In this document: piece by piece, positions 17,168-25,428 of the stretch
Layout of the letters: each line of letters begins with the position of its first letter
Position numbering within the stretch: the stretch's first letter is position 1
Source of the DNA: Pseudomonas putida W15Oct28
Lineage (GTDB): Bacteria; Pseudomonadota; Gammaproteobacteria; Pseudomonadales; Pseudomonadaceae
Direction of reading: 5' to 3'
DNA: 64,000 bases
NCBI RefSeq assembly: GCF_000708715.2
Contig: NZ_JENB01000008.1
Coordinates: 62,001 to 126,000, forward strand
Made by a program: the position numbers and the translations under genes
Notes under the pieces: model-generated
Database searches by the model: none
What the model was told of the DNA's origin: nothing
Seen by the model: only the letters and a program-made list of their open reading frames with translations

Positions 17168-17262
17168 CGGCCTCATCGCCGGCAAGCCAGCTCCCACAGG
17201 GATATCACAGGCCTTGAGGGCAATGATTTTCCTGTGGGAGCTGGCTTGCCGGCGATGAGGCC
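17168..17262. repeat. REP pair between fecR and fecA
   Basis: Inverted pair of a REP variant: CCTCATCGCCGGCAAGCCAG-CTCCCACAGG at 17171-17200 and its complement ending at about 17261. The stem tip reads GCCGGCAAGCCAGC rather than GCGGGCACGCCCGC. It can form a long hairpin between fecR and fecA and may attenuate read-through or protect the upstream mRNA. Confidence 0.85.
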
Positions 17263-17271
17263 CGACCTGCC

Positions 17272-18198
17272 TTAACTCATTGTTGGCTCCACCGTCACCC
17301 AATATCGAGTGAAGCGGCGCACCCGAACCGGCAGTGCCACCTCCAGCATCTGCAGGATGCGCTCGCTGTCATCCAGCGGATACGACCCGGAAATGCGCAA
17401 GTCGGCGACACGCTCGCTGCACCCCAACTGCCCGTGGCGATAGCGCCCAAGCTCGGCCAGGAAATCCGCCAGGCGCATCTGCGAGGCCACCAGCATGCCG
17501 TCGACCCAGGCGCCCACATTGCGGTCGAGCGCCGAAACCGACCGCCAGCTACCCGTGAAGCGTGCCTGCTGCCCGGCCAGTAACGGTTGCCCCGCAACGC
17601 TGGCCACACCCTCGAAGACCGACACCAGGCTGTAGCCGTCGAACTGGCGCACGTTGAAGCGCCCGCTGTCCAGGCGCAACGCCCCTTCGCCGGTACGCAG
17701 CAGCAACGGCCGGGCATCGCTGGCCACCTGCAGCGCCAGTTCACCCTCGAACAGACGCACCCGGCGCTGTTGCCCGTCGAAGCGCACGTCGGCGGCACTG
17801 CGGGTGTTAAGTTGCAGCACGCTGCCATCTTCCAGGCCCATGCGCCGGCGCTGCCCCACAGGGCTGCGGTAGTCGGCCATCAGGCCGGGCATCGGGTTGT
17901 GCTGTTGCAGCCCAAGCCCGGTGGCACTGGCTACGCCCACCAACAGCAATGCCTTGAGCGCGCGCCGCCGGGCGGGCGAGTGGGGGGCTTGCAGTGTCGC
18001 GTGCACCACCGGCGAGGACACCCCGCGCAGGCGCTGGTTTACCTGCTGGATATGGGCCCAGGCCCGCTGGTGTTCCTGGTCGGCCCGCAGCCAGTGTTCC
18101 AGCGCCAACCGCTGCGCCTGGCCAAAATCATCGCCTTGGGACTCGATCAACCAGTGCACGGCTTGCTCCGCCACTTGTGGAGAAAACGAGGCGTTCAC
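17272..18198 (-). CDS. fecR: FecR-type anti-sigma / sigma regulator
   Basis: A 308-residue inner-membrane signal transducer. The N-terminal cytoplasmic DUF4880 region (QAVHWLIESQGDDFGQAQRLALEHWLRADQEHQRAWAHI in outline) binds FecI. One transmembrane helix is at about residues 82-100 (ALKALLLVGVASATGLGL), followed by a periplasmic FecR domain (VRLFEGELALQV) and a C-terminal STN-interacting region. It relays the FecA signal to the sigma factor. Its start overlaps the fecI stop by four nt, the usual fecIR coupling. Confidence 0.92.
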   Translation of the reverse strand: MNASFSPQVAEQAVHWLIESQGDDFGQAQRLALEHWLRADQEHQRAWAHIQQVNQRLRGVSSPVVHATLQAPHSPARRRALKALLLVGVASATGLGLQQHNPMPGLMADYRSPVGQRRRMGLEDGSVLQLNTRSAADVRFDGQQRRVRLFEGELALQVASDARPLLLRTGEGALRLDSGRFNVRQFDGYSLVSVFEGVASVAGQPLLAGQQARFTGSWRSVSALDRNVGAWVDGMLVASQMRLADFLAELGRYRHGQLGCSERVADLRISGSYPLDDSERILQMLEVALPVRVRRFTRYWVTVEPTMS

Positions 18199-18689
18199 AG
18201 GGCGAAGTAGCAGCGCATGGCCGCCTTGTTCAGATAGCGCTTGACCGTGGCCAACGAGATACCCAGTTCGTGAGCGATTTCACCCTGGCCAAGGCCATCG
18301 ACCTGGGCCAGCAGAAAGGCGCGTTTGACCAGTGGCGGCAAACCGTCCAGCAGGCGGTCGAGCTCCAGCAGGGTCTCGAAGATGATCGCCTTTTGCTCCT
18401 CGCACGGTGCTACGTCTTCAGGCACCTGGGCCAGTGCTTGCAGGTAGGCACGCTCCAGCTCCTGGCGGCGAAAGTGGTTGCACAGCACGCGCTTGGCTAC
18501 GGTTGCCAGGAACGCACGCGGCTCAACCAGCTGTGGCGCCTCGCGGGCCTGCAGCAGGCGCAGGTAGGTGTCCTGGGCCAGGTCGGCGGCACTCTGCGGG
18601 CAGCCCAGGCGGCGGCGCAACCAGCCAGTGAGCCAGTTGTGATGGGCGTGGTAGAGGCCTTCGACCGTGGATGTGAGCGCGCTGGGCAC
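18195..18689 (-). CDS. fecI: FecI ECF sigma factor
   Basis: A 164-residue iron-starvation ECF sigma factor. Region 2 (TSTVEGLYHAHHNWLTGWLRRRLG...DLAQDTYLRLL) and region 4 (LPPLVKRAFLLAQVDGLGQGEIAHELGISLATVKRYLNKA) are complete and align with E. coli FecI as recalled. I chose GTG 18689 because GGAG lies nine nt upstream and the N-terminus then matches the family; upstream in-frame ATGs would add about 26 residues coming from the promoter area. It should transcribe fecA when ferric citrate is sensed. A Fur-box-like site lies 37 nt upstream. Confidence 0.92.
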   Translation of the reverse strand: MPSALTSTVEGLYHAHHNWLTGWLRRRLGCPQSAADLAQDTYLRLLQAREAPQLVEPRAFLATVAKRVLCNHFRRQELERAYLQALAQVPEDVAPCEEQKAIIFETLLELDRLLDGLPPLVKRAFLLAQVDGLGQGEIAHELGISLATVKRYLNKAAMRCYFAL

Positions 18690-18725
18690 CGTGATACTCC
18701 GGCGCTGTGTAGCGCAACTGGTAGT

Positions 18726-18744
18726 AAGAATTGTTCGCATTATA
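18726..18744 (-). promoter_or_regulatory. Putative Fur box for fecI
   Basis: On the minus strand the 19 nt read TATAATGCGAACAATTCTT, which agrees with the Fur consensus GATAATGATAATCATTATC at 12 of 19 positions by eye. It lies 37 nt upstream of the fecI start, where Fur repression of an iron-starvation sigma gene is expected. Confidence 0.5.
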
Positions 18745-18775
18745 TTGCAGGGCAGAATGCTCGGCAATCTCCACC

Positions 18776-18868
18776 GGCCCTATCGCCGGCAAGCCAGCTC
18801 CCACAGGACCCCGCTGTCTTCAAGCCCTGTGCAATACCTGTGGGAGCTGGCTTGCCGGCGATAGGGCC
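18776..18868. repeat. REP pair in the fecI / DUF3649 divergent region
   Basis: Inverted REP variants (GGCCCTATCGCCGGCAAGCC..CTCCCACAGG and its complement ending GGCGATAGGGCC at 18868), same sub-type as at 17168 and 42275. It sits between two divergent Fur-box-like sites and may insulate the two promoters. Confidence 0.85.
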
Positions 18869-18902
18869 AGAACAGGCAACACATCGCTAACTCTTTGCCT
18901 AT

Positions 18903-18921
18903 GAGAATTGAAATCATTATT
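18903..18921 (+). promoter_or_regulatory. Putative Fur box for the DUF3649 operon
   Basis: GAGAATTGAAATCATTATT agrees with the Fur consensus at 14 of 19 positions, and the A/T-rich pattern continues on both sides. It lies 34 nt before the ATG of the DUF3649 gene, consistent with iron repression of the plus-strand operon. Confidence 0.65.
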
Positions 18922-18954
18922 ATTGCAGCCCCGAAAAACGCCCGGACCTTCGCC

Positions 18955-19260
18955 ATGACGCGCAAAACCGCCGGCCCCCCGCTCAGCTATCGCCTGGCCG
19001 TTGCCTCACGCAGCCTGGCCGCGCTGTTGGGCGGCTACCTGCTGGCGTCCATGGCCAGTGTCTGCATTGCCCTGGTGGCACCGCTGCCGAAGGTCGATGC
19101 CACGCTGACCGGCCTGCTGTTGTCGTTCGTCTTCTACCTGCTGGCTTTCATCTGGTGCTTCGCCTGCCGCAGCGCCTGGCGTGCCTGGCTGGGCGTATTG
19201 GCGCCCAGCCTGCTGTTGGGCATGATCAGCGGCGTTGCCTACTGGATGAAAAACCCATGA
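18955..19260 (+). CDS. DUF3649 membrane protein
   Basis: A 101-residue inner-membrane protein with three predicted helices (about 20-40, 50-70, 78-96: LLGGYLLASMASVCIALVA; TGLLLSFVFYLLAFIWCFAC; WLGVLAPSLLLGMISGVAY). It matches DUF3649, a family that in Pseudomonas typically precedes a PepSY membrane protein in siderophore loci. Function is unknown; a role in reductive iron release or uptake is inferred from context. The Fur-box-like site upstream supports iron control. The stop overlaps the next start (ATGA). Confidence 0.8.
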   Translation: MTRKTAGPPLSYRLAVASRSLAALLGGYLLASMASVCIALVAPLPKVDATLTGLLLSFVFYLLAFIWCFACRSAWRAWLGVLAPSLLLGMISGVAYWMKNP

Positions 19261-20831
19261 AAGAAGGCTTCCGCCAGGCGATGGCCTGGCTGCACACCTG
19301 GACCGGCCTGATCTTTGGCTGGCTGTTGTTTGCCATCTTCCTCACCGGCACGCTGTCGTATTTCAAGGAAGAAATCACCCACTGGGCGCAGCCCGAAGTG
19401 CGCAGCCATGCGTTGGACCCGGCCCTCAGCCTGGGCATGGCCCAGCATTACCTGCAGGACAATGCCGGGCATTCCGCGTCCTGGTTCATCCGCATGCCCA
19501 ACGAGCGTGAAGCGGGCCTGAGCGTGGGCTATCGCGACCCCAACGGTGGGCCGCGTGGCTTTGTCAACAAAACCCTCGACACGCAGACCGGCCAGCCGGT
19601 GGAAGCACGCGACAGCCGTGGTGGCGATTTCTTCTACCGGTTCCACTTCCAGCTGCAGATGCCGCACCCGTTTGGCCGCTGGCTGTCGACCTTCTGCGCC
19701 TTCATCATGCTGCTGGGGTTGGTCACCGGCATCATCACCCACAAGAAGATCTTCAAGGAGTTCTTCACCTTCCGCCCCGGCAAGGGCCAGCGTTCCTGGC
19801 TGGACGGGCACAACGCCATCGGCGTGCTGGTGCTGCCCTTCCACCTGATGATCAGTTACAGCAGCCTGGTGCTGTTCATGTATATGGTGATGCCGGCGGG
19901 CATCATGGCCAGCTATGGCAATGACACGGGCAAGTACTTCAACGACCTGTTCGGCCGCGACGATGCGCCCAACGCGGCCCAGGTGGCCACGCCGCTGGTA
20001 GCGCTGCCAACCCTGTATGCCAAGGTCCAGGAACTGCAACCGGGCGCGCGTATCGGCTTCATCCAGGTGCAGAACCCGGGCGACAGCAATGCCCGCGTCA
20101 CCTTCGCCCAGTCGGCTGCCGACCACGTGGCTTATCGGCGCAGTGCCAACTGGACGTTCGACGGCGCCAGTGGTGCGCTGCTGAGCCAGGGCAAGCCAGA
20201 GAGCGGGGCGATGATGACCGCCTTCAGCTTTGCCGGGCTGCACATGGGCAATTTCGCCGGGCCCTGGCTGCGCTGGCTGTACTTCTTCTTTGGCGTCGCC
20301 GGCACTGCGGTGATCGGCACCGGGCTGGTGATGTGGCTGGGCAAGCGCCAGCTCAAGCATGCCAAGAGCCCGCACATGCCGGGTGAGTTGCGCCTGGTCG
20401 AGGTGCTCAATATCGCCAGCATGAGCGGCCTGCTGCTGGCGGTGGCGGGCTTCTTCTGGGCCAACCGCCTGATCCCGGTAGGCGTAGAGGGCCGCGCCGA
20501 CTGGGAGGTCAATGCCTTCTTCATCGCCTGGGGCTTGTCACTGGTGCATGCCGTGCTGCGCAGCGGGCGCCGGGCGTGGGGCGAGCAACTGGCGCTGGGT
20601 GCGCTGGCCTTTGCCCTGCTGCCGCTGCTCAATGGCTTGAGCACTGACCGGGGCTTGAACCATTCGTTGCCGGCAGGTGACTGGGCCATGGCCGGCTTCG
20701 ACCTGACGGCCCTGGGTACCGGCCTGTTCCTGGCCTGGCTGGCCGGCAAGATGCTGCGCAGCCCCAAACCGGTAGCCAAGCGACCACGCGCGGCAAAAAC
20801 AACGGGCACTGAAACGGCGCAGGTGAGCTGA
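19257..20831 (+). CDS. PepSY-associated transmembrane protein, probable ferri-siderophore reductase
   Basis: A 524-residue PepSY_TM protein. Conserved helix 1 (MAWLHTWTGLIFGWLLFAIFLTGTLSYFKEE), a large periplasmic loop (about 40-140), further helices with membrane histidines (FHFQLQMPHPFGRW; GHNAIGVLVLPFHLMISYSSL; GLHMGNFAGPWLRW) and extra C-terminal helices. Family members such as FpvG and FoxB take part in reductive iron release from siderophores, and the paired His residues could bind haem or metal. The start overlaps the DUF3649 stop; the DUF3325 gene follows with a TGATG overlap. Substrate is unknown, but the downstream receptor gives a likely partner. Confidence 0.87.
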   Translation: MKEGFRQAMAWLHTWTGLIFGWLLFAIFLTGTLSYFKEEITHWAQPEVRSHALDPALSLGMAQHYLQDNAGHSASWFIRMPNEREAGLSVGYRDPNGGPRGFVNKTLDTQTGQPVEARDSRGGDFFYRFHFQLQMPHPFGRWLSTFCAFIMLLGLVTGIITHKKIFKEFFTFRPGKGQRSWLDGHNAIGVLVLPFHLMISYSSLVLFMYMVMPAGIMASYGNDTGKYFNDLFGRDDAPNAAQVATPLVALPTLYAKVQELQPGARIGFIQVQNPGDSNARVTFAQSAADHVAYRRSANWTFDGASGALLSQGKPESGAMMTAFSFAGLHMGNFAGPWLRWLYFFFGVAGTAVIGTGLVMWLGKRQLKHAKSPHMPGELRLVEVLNIASMSGLLLAVAGFFWANRLIPVGVEGRADWEVNAFFIAWGLSLVHAVLRSGRRAWGEQLALGALAFALLPLLNGLSTDRGLNHSLPAGDWAMAGFDLTALGTGLFLAWLAGKMLRSPKPVAKRPRAAKTTGTETAQVS

Positions 20832-21157
20832 TGCTGGGTAACGCACTGATCGCATTCGCAGGTTTTGTCGCCCTGTGCCTGGCCATGGAAAAGCACTTCA
20901 GCGATTTGCTCGGGCGCAAGCCGCGCCCCGGGCAGTTGCGGCTGTTGCGGGTTGCCGGCTGGCTGCTGCTGATGCTGTCGCTGGTGCTCAGCGTGCACCT
21001 GCGTGGCTGGGCCCATGGCCTGGTGGAATGGACGGCAGTGATGATGGCCGGGGTGACCGTGTGGGTGTTCTGCCTGCCCTACCAACCGCGCCTGCTGCTG
21101 GGCCTGGCCGCCGCCAGCGTGGTGCTGGGGCCGTTGCTGGCCGTGTTTGCCGTGTGA
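20831..21157 (+). CDS. DUF3325 membrane protein
   Basis: A 108-residue protein with three to four helices (ALIAFAGFVALCLAME; LLRVAGWLLLMLSLVLSV; WTAVMMAGVTVWVFCL; LLLGLAAASVVLGPLLAVF) and the motif CLAMEKHF near the end of helix 1, typical of DUF3325. The family co-occurs with DUF3649 and PepSY_TM proteins in iron loci; no molecular function is known. It overlaps the preceding stop by one base and is followed after four nt by the sigma factor gene. Confidence 0.8.
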   Translation: MLGNALIAFAGFVALCLAMEKHFSDLLGRKPRPGQLRLLRVAGWLLLMLSLVLSVHLRGWAHGLVEWTAVMMAGVTVWVFCLPYQPRLLLGLAAASVVLGPLLAVFAV

Positions 21158-21161
21158 ACCT

Positions 21162-21737
21162 GTGAGCGAGCAGGGGGATATCATAGAGCCCGACGCCGAC
21201 AGCACTGGCGGGCGTGCACGTTTCGTCCAGGTGTTCCTGGCCCAACGGGCGCGTATGGAGGCGCTGGTCAGCCGGCGCGTTGGCTGCCGCGCCACGGCTT
21301 CGGACCTGGTGCAGGAACTGTTCCTGCGTTTCTGGCGCCGGCCCGAGGTCAAGGTCGAAGCGCTGGACACCTACCTGTTGCGTTGTGCCGGCAACCTGGC
21401 TATTGACCACCTGCGCAGTGAAGGCAGCCGCGAACGCGTGGCAGAAGCCGCTTCGCCCATGGACGAGGCGGCCATGGCTCAGGCGCCCGAGCAGGCGCTG
21501 GAGGTCGACCACGACCTGCAACGCATCGAAACCGCCTTGCGCGCCTTGCCCGAGCGCACCCGGCAGATCTTTCTGCTCAACCGCATCCACGGCTGCAAGT
21601 ACGGCGAAATTGCCAAGGCCATGCAGCTGTCCCAGAGCGCCGTGGAAAAGCATATGATGCGCGCCCTTGAAGCGTGCAAGGCGAGTGTTGCCGAGCCCGC
21701 GTCCACCCCACGCAGGCCAGGGAGTGCCCGTCGATGA
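21162..21737 (+). CDS. Iron-starvation ECF sigma factor (second system)
   Basis: A 191-residue FecI-like ECF sigma factor. Region 2: FVQVFLAQRARMEALVSRRVGCRATASDLVQELFLRFWRR in outline; region 4: LPERTRQIFLLNRIHGCKYGEIAKAMQLSQSAVEKHMMRAL. This HGCKYGEIA pattern is typical of siderophore-receptor sigma factors. The start is uncertain: GTG 21162, four nt after the DUF3325 stop, probably relies on coupling, as no strong ribosome site is visible. The stop overlaps the start of the FecR gene. It should control the receptor gene downstream, and perhaps itself. Confidence 0.87.
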   Translation: MSEQGDIIEPDADSTGGRARFVQVFLAQRARMEALVSRRVGCRATASDLVQELFLRFWRRPEVKVEALDTYLLRCAGNLAIDHLRSEGSRERVAEAASPMDEAAMAQAPEQALEVDHDLQRIETALRALPERTRQIFLLNRIHGCKYGEIAKAMQLSQSAVEKHMMRALEACKASVAEPASTPRRPGSARR

Positions 21738-22714
21738 GCCGTATGCCCCCGATCACCGAGGCGCAGTCCCAGGCCGCCCTGCAATGGCTCAGCCGCATCA
21801 ATGAGCAGCCCGCGCAAGCCGAAGGGGCTGCGTTCAAGCGCTGGTTGCTGGCCGACCCCGGGCACCGTGACGCCTACCAACAGGCCCAGGCGCTGTGGCA
21901 GAAAAGCGCCGCCCCGGCGGCGCGGCTGGCCGACGAAGACCAGGACGCCCTGCAGCGCTACCTCGATGCCATGGCCAAGCCGCCGACCCGCGGCCCGTGG
22001 CGGCAGGTGGCAGCACTGGCGATGGCGGCCTGCCTGGTGCTGGCCGTGGGCGTTGCCGGTGGCTGGCACCCGGGGTACTGGTTGCAGGACCTGCAGGCCG
22101 ACTACAGCAGTGCCGGGCAGATTCGCCAGGTGACCTTGGCCGACCAGTCGCAAGTGACGCTTGATGCCGGCAGCGCCATTGCGGTCGATTTTGCCCAGGG
22201 TGAGCGCCGTGTGCGGTTGCTGCATGGCGCGGCGTTCTTCGAGGTCACGCATACCGGCGAGCCGTTCCTGGTCGAAGCTGGCGGTGGCGAAGTGCGGGTA
22301 CTTGGCACTCAGTTTGAGGTGCGCGAGCAAGGCGACGGCGCCCAGGTGACGGTGCGCAGCGGGCGTGTGGGCGTGAGCCCTGCGCAAGGCACCCTGGCGC
22401 GTAAGCTGACGGCCAACCAGCAGGTGGCCTACAGCGCAGGCAGGGTAGGCGACACCCTGGCGGTGGACAGTGAAAACCGCCTGGCCTGGCGCCAGGGGTG
22501 GCTGAACTATTACCAGGTGCCGCTGGCGCAGGTGGTTGAAGACCTTGGGCGCTATTACCCGGGGCGCATCCTGTTGCTGGATGGCGAACTGGGGCAGCGC
22601 AAGGTCAGCGGCAGCTTCCCGGTTGACGAGCCGCTGCTGGCGCTGGATTCGCTGGGCAAGGTGATGGGCTTTTCGCGGCAGACCGTGTTGGGGCGGTTGA
22701 CCCTTATCCGGTGA
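21734..22714 (+). CDS. FecR-family sigma regulator (second system)
   Basis: A 326-residue FecR homologue: N-terminal DUF4880 region (QAALQWLSRINEQPAQAEGAAFKRWLLADPGHRDAYQQAQALW in outline), one transmembrane helix at about residues 93-112 (VAALAMAACLVLAVGVAGG), FecR domain (IRQVTLADQSQVTLDAGSAIAV..GERRVRLLHGAAFFEV) and a C-terminal secretin/STN-like part that contacts the receptor. It is coupled to the sigma gene through ATGA and relays the receptor signal. A strong REP pair follows its stop codon. Confidence 0.9.
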   Translation: MSRMPPITEAQSQAALQWLSRINEQPAQAEGAAFKRWLLADPGHRDAYQQAQALWQKSAAPAARLADEDQDALQRYLDAMAKPPTRGPWRQVAALAMAACLVLAVGVAGGWHPGYWLQDLQADYSSAGQIRQVTLADQSQVTLDAGSAIAVDFAQGERRVRLLHGAAFFEVTHTGEPFLVEAGGGEVRVLGTQFEVREQGDGAQVTVRSGRVGVSPAQGTLARKLTANQQVAYSAGRVGDTLAVDSENRLAWRQGWLNYYQVPLAQVVEDLGRYYPGRILLLDGELGQRKVSGSFPVDEPLLALDSLGKVMGFSRQTVLGRLTLIR

Positions 22715-22723
22715 TTTCCTGTC

Positions 22724-22821
22724 CCGGCCTCTTCGCGGGCACGCCCGCTCCCACAGGTACTGCACAAGATTCAAGATCGATGAGGTCCCTGTGGGAGCGG
22801 GCATGCCCGCGAAGAGGCCGG
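22724..22821. repeat. REP pair between FecR and receptor genes
   Basis: Near-perfect inverted pair of the canonical P. putida REP (CCGGCCTCTTCGCGGGCACG... at 22724 and its complement ending AAGAGGCCGG at 22821), with a 33-nt spacer. It begins 10 nt after the FecR stop and probably uncouples receptor mRNA from the sigma-FecR mRNA. Confidence 0.9.
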
Positions 22822-22930
22822 TGCAGGAAAATATTTTCAGAAAGCGGGTGAGGTAACAGGACGTGGCATCCGTGTAATGAGTGAAAGTGCGATTCATTCG
22901 CAATCGTCACCCTCTCACAGGTCAGCGTCC

Positions 22931-25321
22931 ATGAAGTTCTCCTCGCGTTGCGTCCCTCTCTGGTTCGGCCTTGCTGCGCTCCCGGCCGTCGCTGTCGCCC
23001 CTCTGGCAAGCGCCGCCGAGCAGCTGCAGGCCTATGCCTTCGCCCAGCCGGCCCAACCCTTGGCCCAAGCGCTCAACGCCTTCAGCCGCACCACCGGCCA
23101 GAGCGTGGTCTACACCCTCGAACTGCCGGGCATGCAAGCGCCCGCGTTGAATGGCCGGTTCAGCGCCGAGCAGGCGCTGCAACAGCTGCTGGGCAACGCC
23201 GGGCTGGCCTGGCGCCGCGTCGACGCACGCACCCTGACCCTGGAACCCGCCGACACCTCAGGCGCCCTCAACCTGCAGGCCACCAACGTGACCTCGCAGC
23301 TGGACGACTACAGCTATCAGCCCCCGGCCAGCGCTTCGATCATGCGCGGGCAGGGCCCGAACCAGGACATCCCCCAGGCCATCAACGTGGTACCGGCCCA
23401 GGTTATCCGCGACCAAGCCCCGCGCAACCTGGACGATGCCCTGGCCAACGTCAGCGGCATTACCCAAGGCAACAACTTTGGCGGCACGTCCGACACGGTG
23501 ATGAAGCGCGGCTTTGGCGACAACCGCGACGGCTCGATCATGCGTGATGGCATGCCCATCGTGCAGGGGCGTAGCCTTAATGCCAGCACCGAGCGGGTCG
23601 AAGTGCTCAAGGGCCCGGCCTCGCTGCTGTACGGCATCCAGGACCCGGGCGGGGTGATCAACGTGGTCAGCAAGCGCCCGCAACTGCAGCAGTACAACGC
23701 CCTGGCCGTGCGCGGCTCAACCTACGGTAGCGGCAAGAACGGCAGTGGCGGCGGGCTCGACAGTACCGGTGCGCTGGGCGACAGCAACTTCGCCTACCGC
23801 TTGATCGTCGACCACGAAGACGAAGACTACTGGCGCAACTACGGCGTGCACCGCGAATCGCTGGTGGCGCCGTCGCTGGCCTGGCTGGGCGAAGACACCC
23901 AGGTGGTACTGGCCTACGAGCACCGCGAATTTCTCTACCCCTTCGACCGGGGCACCGCGTTCGGCAGCAACGGCCACCCGCTGAACATCCCCGCCACGCG
24001 CCGCCTGGACGAGCCGTTCAACGACATGGAGGGGCGCTCCGACTTGTATCGCCTGGAGGTCGACCATCAGCTGACCGATGACTGGAAGCTGCACTTTGGC
24101 TACAGCTTCAACCGCGAGACCTATGATGCAAGCCAGGTGCGAGTGACTGGCGTCAACGAAGCCAAAGGCACACTGACCCGCAGCATCGACGGCACCCACA
24201 ACGCCATGAGCCGTGATCAGTTCGCCACCTTCAGCCTTGCAGGCAATGTGGAATTGGCCGGCATGCAGAATGACCTGTTGTTCGGCGTCGATCATGAAGA
24301 CCGCAAGATCTTTCGCGGTGACCTGATCCGCCAGGCAGCACAATCCACGTTTAGCTATGTAAACCCTGTCTATGGTCAGGAAGTGGAAGGTACCAGCGTC
24401 GGCGCCAAAGAAAGCGTCCAGACCGACAAGCTGCGCACCGATGCACTGTTCGTGCAAGACGCCTTGCACCTGGACGAGCACTGGATCCTGGTGGCCGGCG
24501 CGCGTTTCCAGCAGTTCGACCAGTACGCCGGTCGCGGCCGCCCGTTCCACGTCAATACCGACATCAGTGGCCAGGCATGGGTGCCCCACGCGGGTATCGT
24601 CTACAAGGTCGACGACCAGCTGTCGTTCTATGGCAGCTATAGCGAATCGTTCAAGCCCAACTCCACCATCGCGCCACTGACCGGCAATGTGGTGCTCGAC
24701 TCGTCGGTAGCACCGGAAGAGGGCAAGTCGTGGGAGCTGGGGGCCAAGCTCGATATGCCGGGCCGCATCACGGGCACCCTGGCGCTGTTCGATATCACCA
24801 AACGCAATGTACTGGTTTCGAACTTTGACGCCACCACCAGCGAGACGGTCTACAGCAATACCGGTGAGGTCAATTCAAGAGGTGTGGAGCTTGACCTGAC
24901 CGGCCAGCTCAGCGACCGCTGGAGCTTGATCGGCAGCTATGCCTTTACCGATGCCAAGGTTACGAAAGACCCGGACCTTGAGGGTAACCGCCTGCAGAAC
25001 GTGGCCAAGCACAGCGGTTCGCTGTCGGCTGTGTATGACTTCGGCAGCCTGTTCGGTGGCGATAAGCTGCGATTAGGGGCGGGTGCGCGTTACGTCGGTG
25101 AGCGGGCGGGCAACTCGACCAACACCTTCGACCTGCCGTCCTACACCGTGGCCGATGCGTTTGCCAGTTACGAGACCAAGCTTGATGAGCACAACGTGCG
25201 TTTGCAACTGAACGTGAAGAACCTGTTCGACAAGGTTTACTACAGCTCGGCGGTGAACCAGTACTTTGTGGCAATCGGGGATGCGCGGCAGGTGAGCCTG
25301 TCCAGCACCTTCGAGTTTTGA
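22931..25321 (+). CDS. TonB-dependent siderophore receptor with STN signalling domain
   Basis: A 796-residue outer-membrane receptor. Signal peptide about 1-30 (ends ASAAE), STN domain about 32-110 (AFAQPAQPLAQALNAFSRTTGQSVVYT), plug domain (about 135-270, with PQAINVVPAQVIRDQAPRNLDDAL and RVEVLKGPASLLYGIQDPGGVINVVSKRP), then a barrel ending in QVSLSSTFEF with terminal Phe. The TonB_siderophore subfamily includes FpvA, FoxA and FiuA; the siderophore cannot be told from sequence. The STN domain and the adjacent sigma/FecR pair mark it as a transducer. I chose ATG 22931 since it starts a clean signal peptide. Confidence 0.92.
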   Translation: MKFSSRCVPLWFGLAALPAVAVAPLASAAEQLQAYAFAQPAQPLAQALNAFSRTTGQSVVYTLELPGMQAPALNGRFSAEQALQQLLGNAGLAWRRVDARTLTLEPADTSGALNLQATNVTSQLDDYSYQPPASASIMRGQGPNQDIPQAINVVPAQVIRDQAPRNLDDALANVSGITQGNNFGGTSDTVMKRGFGDNRDGSIMRDGMPIVQGRSLNASTERVEVLKGPASLLYGIQDPGGVINVVSKRPQLQQYNALAVRGSTYGSGKNGSGGGLDSTGALGDSNFAYRLIVDHEDEDYWRNYGVHRESLVAPSLAWLGEDTQVVLAYEHREFLYPFDRGTAFGSNGHPLNIPATRRLDEPFNDMEGRSDLYRLEVDHQLTDDWKLHFGYSFNRETYDASQVRVTGVNEAKGTLTRSIDGTHNAMSRDQFATFSLAGNVELAGMQNDLLFGVDHEDRKIFRGDLIRQAAQSTFSYVNPVYGQEVEGTSVGAKESVQTDKLRTDALFVQDALHLDEHWILVAGARFQQFDQYAGRGRPFHVNTDISGQAWVPHAGIVYKVDDQLSFYGSYSESFKPNSTIAPLTGNVVLDSSVAPEEGKSWELGAKLDMPGRITGTLALFDITKRNVLVSNFDATTSETVYSNTGEVNSRGVELDLTGQLSDRWSLIGSYAFTDAKVTKDPDLEGNRLQNVAKHSGSLSAVYDFGSLFGGDKLRLGAGARYVGERAGNSTNTFDLPSYTVADAFASYETKLDEHNVRLQLNVKNLFDKVYYSSAVNQYFVAIGDARQVSLSSTFEF

Positions 25322-25332
25322 GCCAGCCTGTA

Positions 25333-25428
25333 CCGGCCTCTTCGCGGCTAAAGCCGCTCCTACAGGGATCGCGCCCGCCTCAAGAGCAACGCTGTACCTG
25401 TGGGAGCGGCTTTAGCCGCGAATGGCCG
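25333..25428. repeat. REP pair overlapping the 3' end of the AraC gene
   Basis: Inverted pair of a REP variant with tip GCGGCTAAAGCCGC (25333-25364 and 25398-25428), lying between two converging genes. The right arm extends into the AraC-family gene and supplies its last codons and stop (see findings). Confidence 0.88.

Noticed and set aside
14623..17217. An 864-codon open frame on the plus strand opposite fecA
   Set aside because: It is a mirror frame caused by high-GC third positions; fecA on the other strand matches a known receptor over its full length, and the antisense product has no recognisable domain.
22890..22912. A weak Fur-like stretch before the siderophore receptor gene
   Set aside because: Only about 12 of 19 matches with no A/T-rich context; the receptor is expected to be driven by the ECF sigma factor instead.
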